Shown: positions 32,501 through 41,776 of the stretch, one piece after another
How the letters are laid out: every line of letters begins with the position of its first letter
How positions within the stretch are numbered: position 1 is the stretch's first letter
NCBI RefSeq assembly: GCF_036088315.1
Contig: NZ_CP107996.1
Location: forward strand, 620,001 to 684,000
Reading direction: 5' to 3'
From: Streptomyces sp. NBC_00344
GTDB taxonomy: Bacteria; Actinomycetota; Actinomycetes; Streptomycetales; Streptomycetaceae
DNA: 64,000 bases
The notes under the pieces: model-generated
What the model was told of the DNA's origin: nothing
Seen by the model: only the letters and a program-made list of their open reading frames with translations
Database searches by the model: none
Position numbers and translations under genes: made by a program

Positions 32501-33773
32501 GGTCACCGATCGCGCCGAAGGCAGAGACACCCTGCGGGGCGCCCAGGCCGGTGGGCCCGTCGTAGCCTGCTATGGCCGTGCACAAGTAGGAGTCGGAGCA
32601 GCTGCCGTTGGCACCCGCGGTGACGTCGTTGAGGCCGGAGTCGGCGGCGTAGGGGTAGGCGTTGGGCCGACTGCCCGCGGCCGGAGTGCTGGCCAGCGCG
32701 TAGACGCCGGCGATGATGGGGGCGGAGGCGCTGGTGCCGCCGTAGACCGACCAGCCTCCGGCCTGGTACGAGTTGTAGACGGCCAGACCGGTCTGCGGAT
32801 CGGCCACGGCCGAGACGTCGGCGACCATCCGCCGCGAGCAGCCGCTGTCCTGCTGTGCGGGGGGCTTCTGCGCGTATGCGGAGCAGCCGCTGCCGGAGCC
32901 GGACCAGGCCCGCTCACTCCAGCCACGGGCGCCGGAGTCCCGGTTCAGCGAGGTGCCACCGACCGCGGTCACGTACTTCGACGAGGCGGGGTAGGAGACC
33001 CCGTAGCCGTTGTCGCCGGAGCTGGCCGTGATGGCCACGCCCGGGTGGTCGAAGTACTGGGCGTCGGTCTCGTCGAGGGAAGGGTCCTCGCCACCGCCGT
33101 AGCTGTTGGAGACGTACTTGGCGCCCAGGGACACCGCCTGGTTGACGGCCGCGCCGAGGTCCTCCATCGACGGAGCGTCGGCCTCGACCAGCAGGATCCG
33201 GCAGTTGGGGCATACCGCGGAGACCATGTCCAGGTCGAGCGAGATCTCGCCCGCCCAGCCGGCGTCCGGCGACGGGTAGGCGGTGCCGCCACGCTGGTCG
33301 ATCTTACGGAAGCAGCCGTTGGCCGTGGTGCAGGCGGGCAGTCCGTATTGCGCCCGGTAGACGGCGAGATCCGCTTCGGCTCCGGGGTTGTCGTAGGCGT
33401 CGACGATCGCCACGGTCTGCCCGGTGCCGGCCGTCCCGTTCGGCAGGGTGTAGGCGCTGCGCAGATCGGCCGGGCCGTAGCCGGCCGGGTCCGCGTCCGC
33501 GGTCATCCGGCCCATGTGGCCGGGCACGTCGTCACGGGCGATGCCCAGACAGGTCATCTTCCCGGGCTTGGTCGGGGCCGGGCACAGCTGGTGCACCGGG
33601 TGCGCCGAATGCTCGGTTATCGGAGCAACCGGCCCCGCGGCGGCTGTCGTCGGCGCCGCGAGGGCTCCGGTGGGGACCAGCGCAGTGACTACGGCCACGG
33701 TGGCTGCCACGGCCCAGGCCCGGAGACGCCTGTGCCCCCGAGGTCGGCGCCGATGAGGTCTGAGAAGGTGCAT
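29583..33773 (-). CDS. Secreted S53 sedolisin-like peptidase with kelch and carboxypeptidase-regulatory domains
   Basis: 1396 residues from the ATG at 33773 (SD GAAGGGGA); the ATG at 33794 lacks an SD. Signal peptide to about 40. Sedolisin domain 98-420: Glu176 and Asp180 in WAGEISLDLD, oxyanion Asp254 in ASSGDNGYG, Ser348 in YGGTSASAP. Only about 55 residues separate signal and catalytic domain, so the usual ~180-residue prodomain is lacking. Then two CarboxypepD_reg-like beta domains (from about 425), a jelly-roll domain of the MAM/immune-inhibitor type (about 620-780), another regulatory-like domain, six kelch repeats (about 980-1250; KLYSVGGLM, KLYVAGGWL, KMYLIGGCE), an NEW3-like domain and a last CarboxypepD_reg domain. 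Tandem paralogue of the next gene. Likely a secreted acid peptidase with surface- or glycan-binding modules. Confidence 0.92.
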   Translation of the reverse strand: MHLLRPHRRRPRGHRRLRAWAVAATVAVVTALVPTGALAAPTTAAAGPVAPITEHSAHPVHQLCPAPTKPGKMTCLGIARDDVPGHMGRMTADADPAGYGPADLRSAYTLPNGTAGTGQTVAIVDAYDNPGAEADLAVYRAQYGLPACTTANGCFRKIDQRGGTAYPSPDAGWAGEISLDLDMVSAVCPNCRILLVEADAPSMEDLGAAVNQAVSLGAKYVSNSYGGGEDPSLDETDAQYFDHPGVAITASSGDNGYGVSYPASSKYVTAVGGTSLNRDSGARGWSERAWSGSGSGCSAYAQKPPAQQDSGCSRRMVADVSAVADPQTGLAVYNSYQAGGWSVYGGTSASAPIIAGVYALASTPAAGSRPNAYPYAADSGLNDVTAGANGSCSDSYLCTAIAGYDGPTGLGAPQGVSAFGAIGDHSQLSGAVTDRTTGAPLAGARITAGDVSATTDAQGHYTLLADPGEYDVTAEAFGYADAPVHLTLDKGGIQTRDFALAPVPSVTVTGRVADGSGHGWPLYAAITSPDIPGRTIHTDPYTGAYSVELPVRDTYRLHIAAVYPGYSAVDQTLEVGTVDVAHDVAVPVDAVACKVLGYAERFDGISEPFDGGTAPARWSVQDAAGKGQVWAFNDPTGGGNHTTGKGGFASVDSIRWRTDSQDTTLVSPAADLTKADSPQLSFNTLLQAVFTPGAKAVVDVSVDGGQSWQQVWERHNSGVAGGRQTVQLPQAAHQADVRVRFHYTGTSSNRWHLDDVNMGQRLCGPQPGGLVVGQVTDANTKAGLVDIKVSDADQPAVNALSVATPTDDALGDGLYWLFSTKGTHTFGAVATRYSAASKTATVGSNAVRKANLALPAGRLSVKAVGLSPSVSMGSSKTGALTLTNTGGAATTVNLNEDGSKFGLLARQGAELQHRTTDTTPHALVGTKVHGPAPMAPAAVDGSWSFMPMNPSGIMDQAASTHDGKLYSVGGLMANGMSELSLTGRLDVFDAANGGWRSLKVMPRAREKPAGAFLGDKLYVAGGWLSGGTRSTDLDIYDPKTDAWSAGAPMPKALVASSAAALDGKMYLIGGCEDSCGTTDVWVYNPDLDRWSKAASYPQPTAWASCGAISGKLYCAGGTTDEQSTKKAYAYDPVRNTWTALADMPEDLWASAYTTANGMLLVSGGTGLNGAYVSNGGYAYDPVAGEWTSMPNTYLPRYRGAGACGMYALGGTMGGFEPSVYSERLLGFDSCDGTDVSWLSLTERKVTLQPGESTTVSVTLDASAASIAQPGAYTGSVEIGTDTPYGYAPVGVTMNVTPPNSWGKITGTVYGADCDGKPAALTGATVQVDAWAANYTLRTDRDGHYALWLDRRNNPLSLLLAADDWQPQTRTVKVVAGATVHADFTLKSGICTGRLER

Positions 33774-33941
33774 CGGGTCCCCTTCGTCGTGCATCGGACG
33801 GGTGGCGTGTGCGTAGGAACGGTGGAGCGGGCATGCCGACCCGTGCGGCGGCCGATGATCGGCCGCCGCACGGAATTCGTGGGGAATGACGGGCAGGATC
33901 CCGGCGGGGAAGGGCAGGCCGGGTGCCGGGGACCTGCGGTC

Positions 33942-36900
33942 TCAGTGCCGCCCTGGGACGTGCAGCGTGACCTCCACCGGCGGGACGTCGTACGGGGTGT
34001 CCGTGGCCACGTTCAGGCGCGCCGTGTGGCGTCCTGGGCCGGCGGTGCGGCCGCTGTCGAGGGTCACCTTGACGTGGACGGTTCGGCCCGGTGCGATGGC
34101 CACGCGGGTGGCGTCCTCCGAGAGCCACTCGATGTCATCGGTGGTGCCGCAGCTGTCGAAGCCGGGCAGAACCGAGGTCTGCGCGGAGAGCGTGGATCCG
34201 CCCGTCGCGCCGCCGATGCGGTAGAAGCCGCACGCACTGCCGCCTCGGTAGCTGGTTTCCGGGGCGGTGGGCAGGGCCGTCCAGGTCTGGGCAGTCGGGT
34301 CGAAGGCATAGCCCTGGTTGGTGAGAGTGGAGTTGTGACCGGTGACCCCGCCGGAGACCAGCAGTCGGCCGTCGGCCACGCTGTACCCCGCACCCCACAG
34401 GTCCAGGGGCAGGTCCGGGGCAGGGGACCATGTGTCGGAGGCAGGGTTGTAGGCGTAGGTCTTGTGGCTGCTCGCTCCCGCGTCGGTGGTGCCGCCGGTG
34501 CAGTAGACCTTGCCGGCGAGGCCGCCGCAGGCGGCGTAGGAGGTCGGCTCGGGGTAGTCGGCCACGCGGCTCCAGCTGTCGGTTGCCGGGTCGTAGAAGG
34601 AGACCGAGGTCTGGCCGCAGAGGTCGGAGGTGCAGCCACCGACTGTGTACATCCGGCCGTCCAGCACGGCCGTGGCCGCAGCCGAGAAGCCGTCGGGGGC
34701 CAGGGCACCGGAGGACCAGTGGTCGGTCTTCGGGTCGTAGATCTCCAGGGCTGGCAGAGGCTGTCCGTCGAGCTGGTCGAGGCCGCCGGCGACGTAGAGC
34801 CGATCGCCGATGAAGGCGCCGTAGCCGCCCATGCGGCGGTGCTGCATCGGGGAGATCGGGGACCACGCGTCGGCAACCGGGTCGTAGACCTGGCCGGTGG
34901 CCAGGATGTCCGTGCCGTCCGTGCCTCCGACGGAGTACACCCGCCCGTTGTGGGCCGCGGCGAGGTTGTCCATGACCCGGGTCGGGTAAGCCGCGGCCGC
35001 CGACCAGGCCGAGGCGGGCGAGTCGGACGGTGCGGGGCTCGCGCCGGCTGCGGGCGGTGCGGTCGCCTGATCGTGTGCAACTGCGGTCGGACCGGGCCGG
35101 AAGTGGCCGGTCACCGTGCGCAGCGGAGTTCCGGCGGCCGAGGCCGCGCCGGACGAGCCGAGGTCCTCGGTGAGGCGGACCGTCGCGGGCTGCTGCCCGT
35201 CATTGCGGAGCGTCAGGTCCACGGAGCGGGTGTGGCCCTGGGGCAGTGTCCTGGAGATGCTGCCGGGCTCGACGGTGATGTGTCCCGCGCCGAGCGCGAT
35301 ATCGGCGTGGGACACCTGGTCGGCGGCCACCCGCGCGGTCGAACGGGAGGTGCCGTAGCCGCCGCGGACAGCGGTCACCGGGAGCTTTCCCGTCTGCGGG
35401 GAGAACAACCAGTAGGCGCCTGAGGCCGGTGTGTCGTTGAGGTCGGTGCTGGTGGGTGCGGAAGTGGCCGAGCCTGCGCCAACTGTCGCGAAGCCCACAC
35501 CCGCACCGGTGTTCCGGTCGGTGACCCGGCCGACGAGGAGCCCGCCGGGGGTGGCGGTGCACCGGGTTGCCTTGAGCCGAACATCGTCGACGGCCCAGAA
35601 ACCGCTCCAGGCACCTGTGTAGTGGAATCGCACCAGCACGTCCGAGTGGCCTGCGGCGGTCGGCAGCGGAATCCGCTCACTCCGGAAACGGTGGTCGGCC
35701 TTCTGGTGCCAGACGGTCTGCCACGCCGAGCCCCCGTCCAGGCTGAGGTCCACGTCCGCCGTGTCCGATCCGTACCAGGAGAAGTCGCTGCCGAAGGTCA
35801 GCACCGGGGCGGAGTCGCCGGCGAGGTTCACCGCGGATGTCTGCAGGACGGTGTCCTGGCGCTTGGGGGCGCCGTAGTAGTCGCTGTCGACGATGGCGAA
35901 CGGGCCGCTGCCACCGGTGTTGTTGCCCCGTGCGCCAGGGTTGTCGAAGCGCCACCCGCCGTTGGGGTTCGCGTCCGCGCCTGTCCAGCCGGTGGGCAGG
36001 GAGTTGTCGTTGAAGGACTCGTCGACGAGGGTGTCGGTCTGCGTCGCGTATCCGGGGGCTGTGCAGCTCGCCGCGTCCACGTGGAGCGCCATGTCCGCAC
36101 GGGTGCCGGAGGCGCCGACGGTGACAGCGCGCTGTTCCGGGCGGTAGCCCGGGTAGACCGCGCTGAACGTGAGCTCGTAGGCGGCTTTCTGGGGAACGGT
36201 CAGCTGGTACTTACCGGTTGCGGGGTCTGTCCTTACGGGGGCACCGGGGCGCCCAGCCACCTGCACGGTGGCCGAGAGCGGCCAGCCGTGTCCTGAGCTG
36301 TCGGTCACCGTCCCGTGGATCGTGGTCATAGGTGCCTGCTTCAGCGTAACCGTGCGGTCCACGGTGGCGCCGTCGCGGAGAGATACGCCTCGGAGGGCCA
36401 CGTCGGTGTAGCCGTAGGCGGTGACGTCAACGGTGTAGTTCCCGGCGGGAAGCGTGAGATTGAACCCGCCGTGCGCGTCGGTGGTCGTCGAGGCGCCCGC
36501 GACGGAGATGGTGGCACCGGCCACGGGCTTGTGCCCGGCCCCGTTGACCGTGCCGGTCAGTGTCCCGTGCGGCCCGGGGTCGGTAAACGCGGCCGTGCCG
36601 TCCGGGGTGCCCAGGCCGGTGGGGCCGTCGTAGCCCGCACCGGCGGCGCACAGGTAGGCGGCCGCTGTCGGACAGGTGCCGTTGCTCCCCGCGACCACGT
36701 CGTTGAGTCCGCGCCCGCTCAGGGCGGGGTAGGTGTTGGGGCGGCTGCCCGTGGCGGGCTGCCCCGCCAGCGCGTACACCGCGGCGACGATCGGCGAGGC
36801 GGCGCTGGTGCCGCCGTAGACAGCCCAGCCGCCTTCCTGGAACGAGTTGTAGACCGCGACGCCGGTAGCCGGGTCGGCGACCGCCGAGACGTCCGTGACA

Positions 36901-37841
36901 GAGCGTCGGCCGCAGCCGGGGTCGTGCTGGAAGTCCGGCTTGACGCTGACAGCGGAGCACCCGGATCCGGCACCGGTCCACGCGGACTCGGTCCAGCCGC
37001 GGGCACTGCTGTCCCGAGACAGGGAGGTGCCGCCGACCGCGGTCACCAATGCGGACGAGGCAGGGTAGGACACCCCGTATCCGCTGTCACCGGAGCTTGC
37101 TGTGATGGCCACGCCCGGGTGGTCGAAGTATGCCTCCGTCACCGGGAGATCGGCCGCGCTGGGTTCGCTGCCGCCGTAGCTGTTGGACACGTACTCGGCT
37201 CCCATGCGTACCGCCGTGTCGACGGCGGTGCCCAGGCCGTCCATATAGGGCGCGTCGGCCTCCACGAGGAGGATCCGGCAGTCCGGACAGACGGCCGAGA
37301 CCATGTCCAGGTCGAGGGATATCTCGGCCGCCCAGCCTGAGTCCACGGGAGGCAAGGGGCTGGCTGCTCCCTCCTGGTTGACCTTGCGGAAGCACCCGTT
37401 GTCGGTGGTGCAGGCGGGCAGTCCGTACTGGGCCCGGTAGACCGCGAGGTCGGACTCGGCTTTGGGGTTGTCGTACGCGTCGACGACGGCGACGGTGCGA
37501 CCGCTGCCCTGGCGGCCGGCGGGCAGGTGGTAGGCGCTGTGGAGGTCGGTGGGGCCGTAGCCGTTCGGCACGTCGTCGGGGGCCATGCTGCGGTGCTGGG
37601 CCACGTCGGTCCGCTTGACGGCCAGGCAGGCCATCTCTCCCGGAGTGGAAGCGGCGTCGCAGAAACGCTGGACGGGATCGCCGTGCGTCGGGAGCGCAAG
37701 GTCCGCACCTGCCGCGGGCAGGGCGTCGGTCGGCATCTGGGCGGCTGCCACAGCCTGGACCGGGACTGCGAACAGCATCAGCGTGAGCGCCGTGGCGATT
37801 GCGGGGGCTCTTCGCCGCGAGAGGATGGTGCGCAGCAGCAT
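33942..37841 (-). CDS. Secreted S53 sedolisin-like peptidase with kelch repeats, paralogue
   Basis: 1299 residues from the ATG at 37841 (SD GAAAGAGAAG). Signal peptide ending near VQAVAAAQ. Catalytic set complete: Glu173 and Asp177 (WAAEISLDLD), Asp252 (ASSGDSGYG), Ser346 (YGGTSAASP). Cys pairs typical of the subgroup (CTTDNGCFRKV, CPDCRI). Same downstream order as the neighbouring paralogue: CarboxypepD_reg domains, jelly roll (VLTFGSDFSWYGSDTADVDLSLDGG), kelch repeats (RVYSVGGTDG, RLYVAGGLDQ, RMYTVGGCT), NEW3-like end (VTLDSGRTAGPGRHTARLNVATDTPYDVPPVEVTLHV). It lacks the final CarboxypepD_reg domain of its paralogue. Lies between a LuxR regulator gene and the second copy, all on the minus strand. 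Confidence 0.92.
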   Translation of the reverse strand: MLLRTILSRRRAPAIATALTLMLFAVPVQAVAAAQMPTDALPAAGADLALPTHGDPVQRFCDAASTPGEMACLAVKRTDVAQHRSMAPDDVPNGYGPTDLHSAYHLPAGRQGSGRTVAVVDAYDNPKAESDLAVYRAQYGLPACTTDNGCFRKVNQEGAASPLPPVDSGWAAEISLDLDMVSAVCPDCRILLVEADAPYMDGLGTAVDTAVRMGAEYVSNSYGGSEPSAADLPVTEAYFDHPGVAITASSGDSGYGVSYPASSALVTAVGGTSLSRDSSARGWTESAWTGAGSGCSAVSVKPDFQHDPGCGRRSVTDVSAVADPATGVAVYNSFQEGGWAVYGGTSAASPIVAAVYALAGQPATGSRPNTYPALSGRGLNDVVAGSNGTCPTAAAYLCAAGAGYDGPTGLGTPDGTAAFTDPGPHGTLTGTVNGAGHKPVAGATISVAGASTTTDAHGGFNLTLPAGNYTVDVTAYGYTDVALRGVSLRDGATVDRTVTLKQAPMTTIHGTVTDSSGHGWPLSATVQVAGRPGAPVRTDPATGKYQLTVPQKAAYELTFSAVYPGYRPEQRAVTVGASGTRADMALHVDAASCTAPGYATQTDTLVDESFNDNSLPTGWTGADANPNGGWRFDNPGARGNNTGGSGPFAIVDSDYYGAPKRQDTVLQTSAVNLAGDSAPVLTFGSDFSWYGSDTADVDLSLDGGSAWQTVWHQKADHRFRSERIPLPTAAGHSDVLVRFHYTGAWSGFWAVDDVRLKATRCTATPGGLLVGRVTDRNTGAGVGFATVGAGSATSAPTSTDLNDTPASGAYWLFSPQTGKLPVTAVRGGYGTSRSTARVAADQVSHADIALGAGHITVEPGSISRTLPQGHTRSVDLTLRNDGQQPATVRLTEDLGSSGAASAAGTPLRTVTGHFRPGPTAVAHDQATAPPAAGASPAPSDSPASAWSAAAAYPTRVMDNLAAAHNGRVYSVGGTDGTDILATGQVYDPVADAWSPISPMQHRRMGGYGAFIGDRLYVAGGLDQLDGQPLPALEIYDPKTDHWSSGALAPDGFSAAATAVLDGRMYTVGGCTSDLCGQTSVSFYDPATDSWSRVADYPEPTSYAACGGLAGKVYCTGGTTDAGASSHKTYAYNPASDTWSPAPDLPLDLWGAGYSVADGRLLVSGGVTGHNSTLTNQGYAFDPTAQTWTALPTAPETSYRGGSACGFYRIGGATGGSTLSAQTSVLPGFDSCGTTDDIEWLSEDATRVAIAPGRTVHVKVTLDSGRTAGPGRHTARLNVATDTPYDVPPVEVTLHVPGRH

Positions 37842-38023
37842 GGGCTTCTCTTTCTCGGGGGCCGGTCCGGATCGGCGGCCGGTACAACTCCAGGTGGCAG
37901 GACCGGCCGACGGCGTTGGGGGTGTGGCGCAGGGGGCACCACAGCCGGGACGGCCCCGGCGGTGCCCACGCTAGGAGAGAGGCACGCCGAATGAATGAGG
38001 GGAGTCCCTTGCGTCGAACAGGG

Positions 38024-40777
38024 TCAGTTCTTGGGGAGGTTGGCCGCGAGTCCCACCCGGGAGCGGATGCCGAGCTTGGTGTAGACGCGGGACAGCTTGG
38101 TCTCGACGGTCTTGATGCTGACGAACAGGGCGGCAGCGATCTCCGCGTTGGTCGCGCCGCCGGCGGCCATCCGCGCCACCCGGGTCTCGTCATCGGTGAG
38201 CAGACCCGCATCCGAGGACCCGGTTCGCACCCCGATCCGGTCCAGTTCGCCCCGCGTCCGGGCCTGCCACGGCGCGGCTCCGGCAGCCGCGAAGACCTCC
38301 CCCGCATGACCCAGTGCCTCCCGGGCCCGGGCGCGGCGCCGGGAGCGCCGTTCGACCTGGCCGATCGCCAGAAGAGTCCGCCCGAGCTCCAACGGCATGG
38401 GCAGGGAGCCCAGTTGCTCCGCGACGGCGCGCAGCTCGTCGGCCGCCTCGGCGGGGTTGCCCATCGCTGCCTTCTGCAGGGCAGCGGCGCGGTCCAGGCA
38501 GGCCAGTACGCCGCGGCGGCGAAGGCGTCGTGCCTGCGCGCCTACCAGGTCGAGAAGTTCGGCTGCCTCCTCGTGCTCGCCGACGGTGATCAGTGCCTCC
38601 GCCAGGTCCGCGTGCCACAGCGAGATGCCGGGTTCGCCCAACTGCAGGTCCCGGTACAAATCGGCCGCCCTCCGCAGCGGCCCAAGTGCGGCGCCCGGTG
38701 TGGCGAGCACCAGAGCTGCATGGCCCTGGACTGCCAAGTTGCGCAGGAGGTACAGCCGGTCGCCGTCCGCCTCGGCGGCGGCAACTCCCTCGGCGGCCAA
38801 CTCGGCCGCACGGAAAGCACTCCCGCCTGAAGCCTCGGCCAGGGCCGAGACATACAGCGCGGGACCGCGGCTCAACTCCGCGTCCCCGGCGAGCTGCAGC
38901 GTCCTGCGGGCCAGGCGCAGGGCCCGGCCGCAGTTACCCGTACGGGCTTCCACCTCCACAAGGCTGACCAGGGAGGACCAGACGTGGTCGGTGCGCCCTT
39001 GGCGTTCGGCGTCCGTCATCAGCTGTTCGAGCTCCGCCCGGGCCTCGGCCGGTCGGTCCGTGAGGAACCGCAGCCGGGCCCGCACCAGGTGGGGGCTGTT
39101 ACCGAGGTCCTCGCTACCCGCGCTCAGAGCGACAGCGCGCTCCGCGGTATCGGCGGCTGCGGGGTCCCCCCGCCAGGTCTGCACTGCCGCCAGCACCTCA
39201 AGCGCGAGCCGCTCCGTGCGCAGGGACACCTGCGGGTCGGCTCCGCCCTGGGCGGCCAGGGCAGCCGCGCAGGACGCCTCGGACTCGGCGGCGATGAGAC
39301 TTCCGCCGGCGAGTTCACGCAAGGCCAGGCGCACGCGCACCGAGGCCTGGAGTACCGGGTCGGCCCCGGCGTCGGCCAGAGCCTCGTCGAACAGCCGGCC
39401 CGAGTCGCCCCGGGCGATCGCCTGCCCTGACGAGTCGATCAGGAGCAGCCGCGCGCCAACCCGGTTGGCCGGGAGCTCGGCCGTTTCGAGCACCCGCTCC
39501 GCGGTGCGTCGGGCGTCGTCGTAGAGTCCGGCCATCATCGCGCACTCGGCGGCGAACAGCCGCCGCTCGGCAGCGAGTTCGGCCGTCTCCCGGGGAGTTC
39601 TGTCCGCGGCCAGGGACGCCAGTTGTGCGGCCACCGCAGCCGCACCGCGCCCGCGCGACACCATCGCGGCGTCGATGAGCGAACGGGCCACCGGCTCCGC
39701 GGCCTGCGAGCCGGCAAGCGCCAGGTGCCGGGCCCGTTCCACCGGATCCGGCACCACCTGGGCGAGTTGGGCGTGGACAGCGCGTCGGCAGATCCCGGTC
39801 GCACTGTCATAGAGGGTCGCGGCGAGCAACGGGTGGGCGAAGCGCACGACGCCGTCCTCGTCGGTGTCGGCCACCTGGAGAAGAGCCGCCTGTTCGAGAT
39901 CCTGCTCGGCCTCGCCGCGTCCGGCCCGGGTGAGCAGCCAGGGTGTCGGCCGGGCCAGGGCGGCCGCCACGAGCAGGGTCTCCCGTGCGGTGCCGCCGAG
40001 CCGGTCCAGCCGCTCGGCCATCAGCGTCCGCAGACGTCGCGGTACAGGCATCGACCGACCGGCTGTGAAGGGCTCGCCCCGGCGGGCGAGCGCGCGGGCC
40101 AACTCCACGGCAAACAGGGGGTTGCCGCCGCTGACGGCGTGGATGTCACGCAGTGCGGCGGCCGGGAGGTCGGTCGCGGTCCTCAGCTTGACCACCTGAG
40201 CGATATCGGCCGCTGACATGGGGCCCACCCGCAGCTCCAGCAGGGGCGGAACGCACAGCGCCTGGTGCTCCGCTTCCCCGTGGTCCGACACCCGTTCGCC
40301 GGCGAGCACTCGCAGCGCCCGGCCCTCGACGCGCCGGACCAGGAACCCGAGCACGTCGGCGCTCTCGGCGTCCACGCACTGGAGATCGTCCAGCACGAGC
40401 AGCAGCGGAGCCTGTCGGGTCGCCGCGCTGAACGCTCCCAGCACGCTCAATCGGACGGCGAGCCGGTCCACGGCTCCCCCGGGGGTCCGGTGCAGCAGTA
40501 GGTCGATGGTCCGGGCCTGCGGAGCCGGCAGCGATGCCGCGAACCCATCGGCGATCGGGGCGACCAGGTCAATGAGGGTGAGGAAGGGGACTGTGGCATC
40601 GGCCGGTGTCGGCGCACTGCGCAAGACCCGCGCCTCCGTCTCGGCCTCGGCGGCGATCGCGGCGATGACTGTGGTCTTGCCGATCCCAGCAGGGCCGGAC
40701 AGCAGCACGCTTCCGCCCGCCGCCAGGCGGCTCGTTGCCGATTCCCGCAGGTCCGAACGCCCCACTATGTGATCCAC
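38024..40777 (-). CDS. LAL-type LuxR-family ATP-binding transcriptional regulator
   Basis: 917 residues. Walker A GPAGIGKTT at 28-36, Walker B LLLVLDDLQCVD, a long TPR-like helical middle, and a C-terminal LuxR HTH (LTDDETRVARMAAGGATNAEIAAALFVSIKTVETKLSRVYTKLGIRSRVGLA). These large ATP-binding LuxR (LAL) proteins activate nearby operons on sensing an inducer. Codirectional with, and directly upstream of, the two sedolisin-kelch genes, with a 182-bp gap for a promoter, so it is the obvious candidate to control them. Confidence 0.93.
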   Translation of the reverse strand: MDHIVGRSDLRESATSRLAAGGSVLLSGPAGIGKTTVIAAIAAEAETEARVLRSAPTPADATVPFLTLIDLVAPIADGFAASLPAPQARTIDLLLHRTPGGAVDRLAVRLSVLGAFSAATRQAPLLLVLDDLQCVDAESADVLGFLVRRVEGRALRVLAGERVSDHGEAEHQALCVPPLLELRVGPMSAADIAQVVKLRTATDLPAAALRDIHAVSGGNPLFAVELARALARRGEPFTAGRSMPVPRRLRTLMAERLDRLGGTARETLLVAAALARPTPWLLTRAGRGEAEQDLEQAALLQVADTDEDGVVRFAHPLLAATLYDSATGICRRAVHAQLAQVVPDPVERARHLALAGSQAAEPVARSLIDAAMVSRGRGAAAVAAQLASLAADRTPRETAELAAERRLFAAECAMMAGLYDDARRTAERVLETAELPANRVGARLLLIDSSGQAIARGDSGRLFDEALADAGADPVLQASVRVRLALRELAGGSLIAAESEASCAAALAAQGGADPQVSLRTERLALEVLAAVQTWRGDPAAADTAERAVALSAGSEDLGNSPHLVRARLRFLTDRPAEARAELEQLMTDAERQGRTDHVWSSLVSLVEVEARTGNCGRALRLARRTLQLAGDAELSRGPALYVSALAEASGGSAFRAAELAAEGVAAAEADGDRLYLLRNLAVQGHAALVLATPGAALGPLRRAADLYRDLQLGEPGISLWHADLAEALITVGEHEEAAELLDLVGAQARRLRRRGVLACLDRAAALQKAAMGNPAEAADELRAVAEQLGSLPMPLELGRTLLAIGQVERRSRRRARAREALGHAGEVFAAAGAAPWQARTRGELDRIGVRTGSSDAGLLTDDETRVARMAAGGATNAEIAAALFVSIKTVETKLSRVYTKLGIRSRVGLAANLPKN

Positions 40778-41227
40778 GGCAGCTCACTGTGTCCAGCGCC
40801 TCCCGGCGTGTCAACCCCCCGAGGGCCGGCGCCGAGCCCTCTGCCGGGGCCGTGTTGAAGGCGGCGGAGCCTCTGGTCAGGCGCACCGCGGAGACAAGGA
40901 TGCGGCGGGTGCTCGCGCCTACGGTTGGTGCTACCGCGGTCCGCTCAAGCCCAGGTACACCCCGGACTCTGCAACGTCTCGGCCACCTCCTCCTGGGACT
41001 CCCTTGGCGCGCCTGCTTCTTGCAGACCGAGGCGGATGGCGCCTGGCCAGGGAATTTCCCAGTCAGGCGCCTTTCGGGATGCGGAAAATGCACCCCTGCT
41101 CCCGATTCTTCGTACTGCTTGAGGATCTCGCCCGCGAAACGGGGCAGACCCCAGCACTCGACGGTCCTGGACACGGAACGCTGCACCTAACAGCAGGTGA
41201 CGGACGGACAGGGTTCGAGTCAGCCGA
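40778..41227. other. Intergenic, no gene seen
   Basis: 450 bp upstream of the LuxR gene and past the flavin reductase stop. No frame with an SD. It should hold the LuxR promoter; no repeat or operator could be defined. Confidence 0.5.
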
Positions 41228-41743
41228 TCAGGCTGTCTCTGCCGGCGCGAGCCTGCCGCCGTCGTAGAAGCTGCCCGCGCTGTAGACGAGGGGCGCACGG
41301 TCGGAGTGCTCGGCCTCAAGGACGCGGGCGATGAAGACGGTGTGCGTGTCCGTCTGGAGGCGCTCGCAGATCTCAGCCTCCACGTGGGCGCACGCACCGT
41401 CGACGACGGGTGAGCCGTGGGTCCCGGGGTGCCAGCGGATCTCGGAGAACTTGTCCTGGCTCTTGCCCGCGAACGTCCCAGCGACGCCGAGCTGGTCGGC
41501 GGCGAGGATATTGATCGCCAAGTGGCGGGACGCAAAGAGGGATTCGTACGTCGACGAGGTCTTCTGAACGCAGACCATGACGAGCGGGGGGTCCAGGGAG
41601 ATGCTGGAGAAAGCGTTGACGGCCAGTCCTCGGGGGGTGCCCTCATGCTGGGTGGTGACGACGGTGACGCCGGTGACGAAGGTGCGGTGAACGCCCTTGA
41701 GATCGGCCGGGTCGACGGTGTTGCTCGCGACGGCGGTGCTCAC
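41228..41743 (-). CDS. Flavin reductase (FMN) component
   Basis: 171 residues from a GTG at 41743 (SD AGGAG). Flavin-reductase-like domain: FVTGVTVVTTQHEGTPRGLAVNAFSSISLDPPLVMVCVQKTSST, HLAINILAADQLGVAGTFAG, and a C-terminal SAGSFYDGGRL. Such proteins use NAD(P)H to supply reduced FMN to a separate monooxygenase. The likely partner is the luciferase-like monooxygenase at 44551, across a divergent promoter region. Last gene of a three-gene minus-strand operon with the SnoaL-like and MFS genes. Confidence 0.93.
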   Translation of the reverse strand: MSTAVASNTVDPADLKGVHRTFVTGVTVVTTQHEGTPRGLAVNAFSSISLDPPLVMVCVQKTSSTYESLFASRHLAINILAADQLGVAGTFAGKSQDKFSEIRWHPGTHGSPVVDGACAHVEAEICERLQTDTHTVFIARVLEAEHSDRAPLVYSAGSFYDGGRLAPAETA

Positions 41744-41776
41744 GGAGTACTCCTGTCTGTGCTGTGTGGTTCGTGG

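Noticed and set aside
32499..35423. 974-codon plus-strand frame
   Set aside because: Gly/Val/Arg-rich antisense of the two S53-kelch genes.
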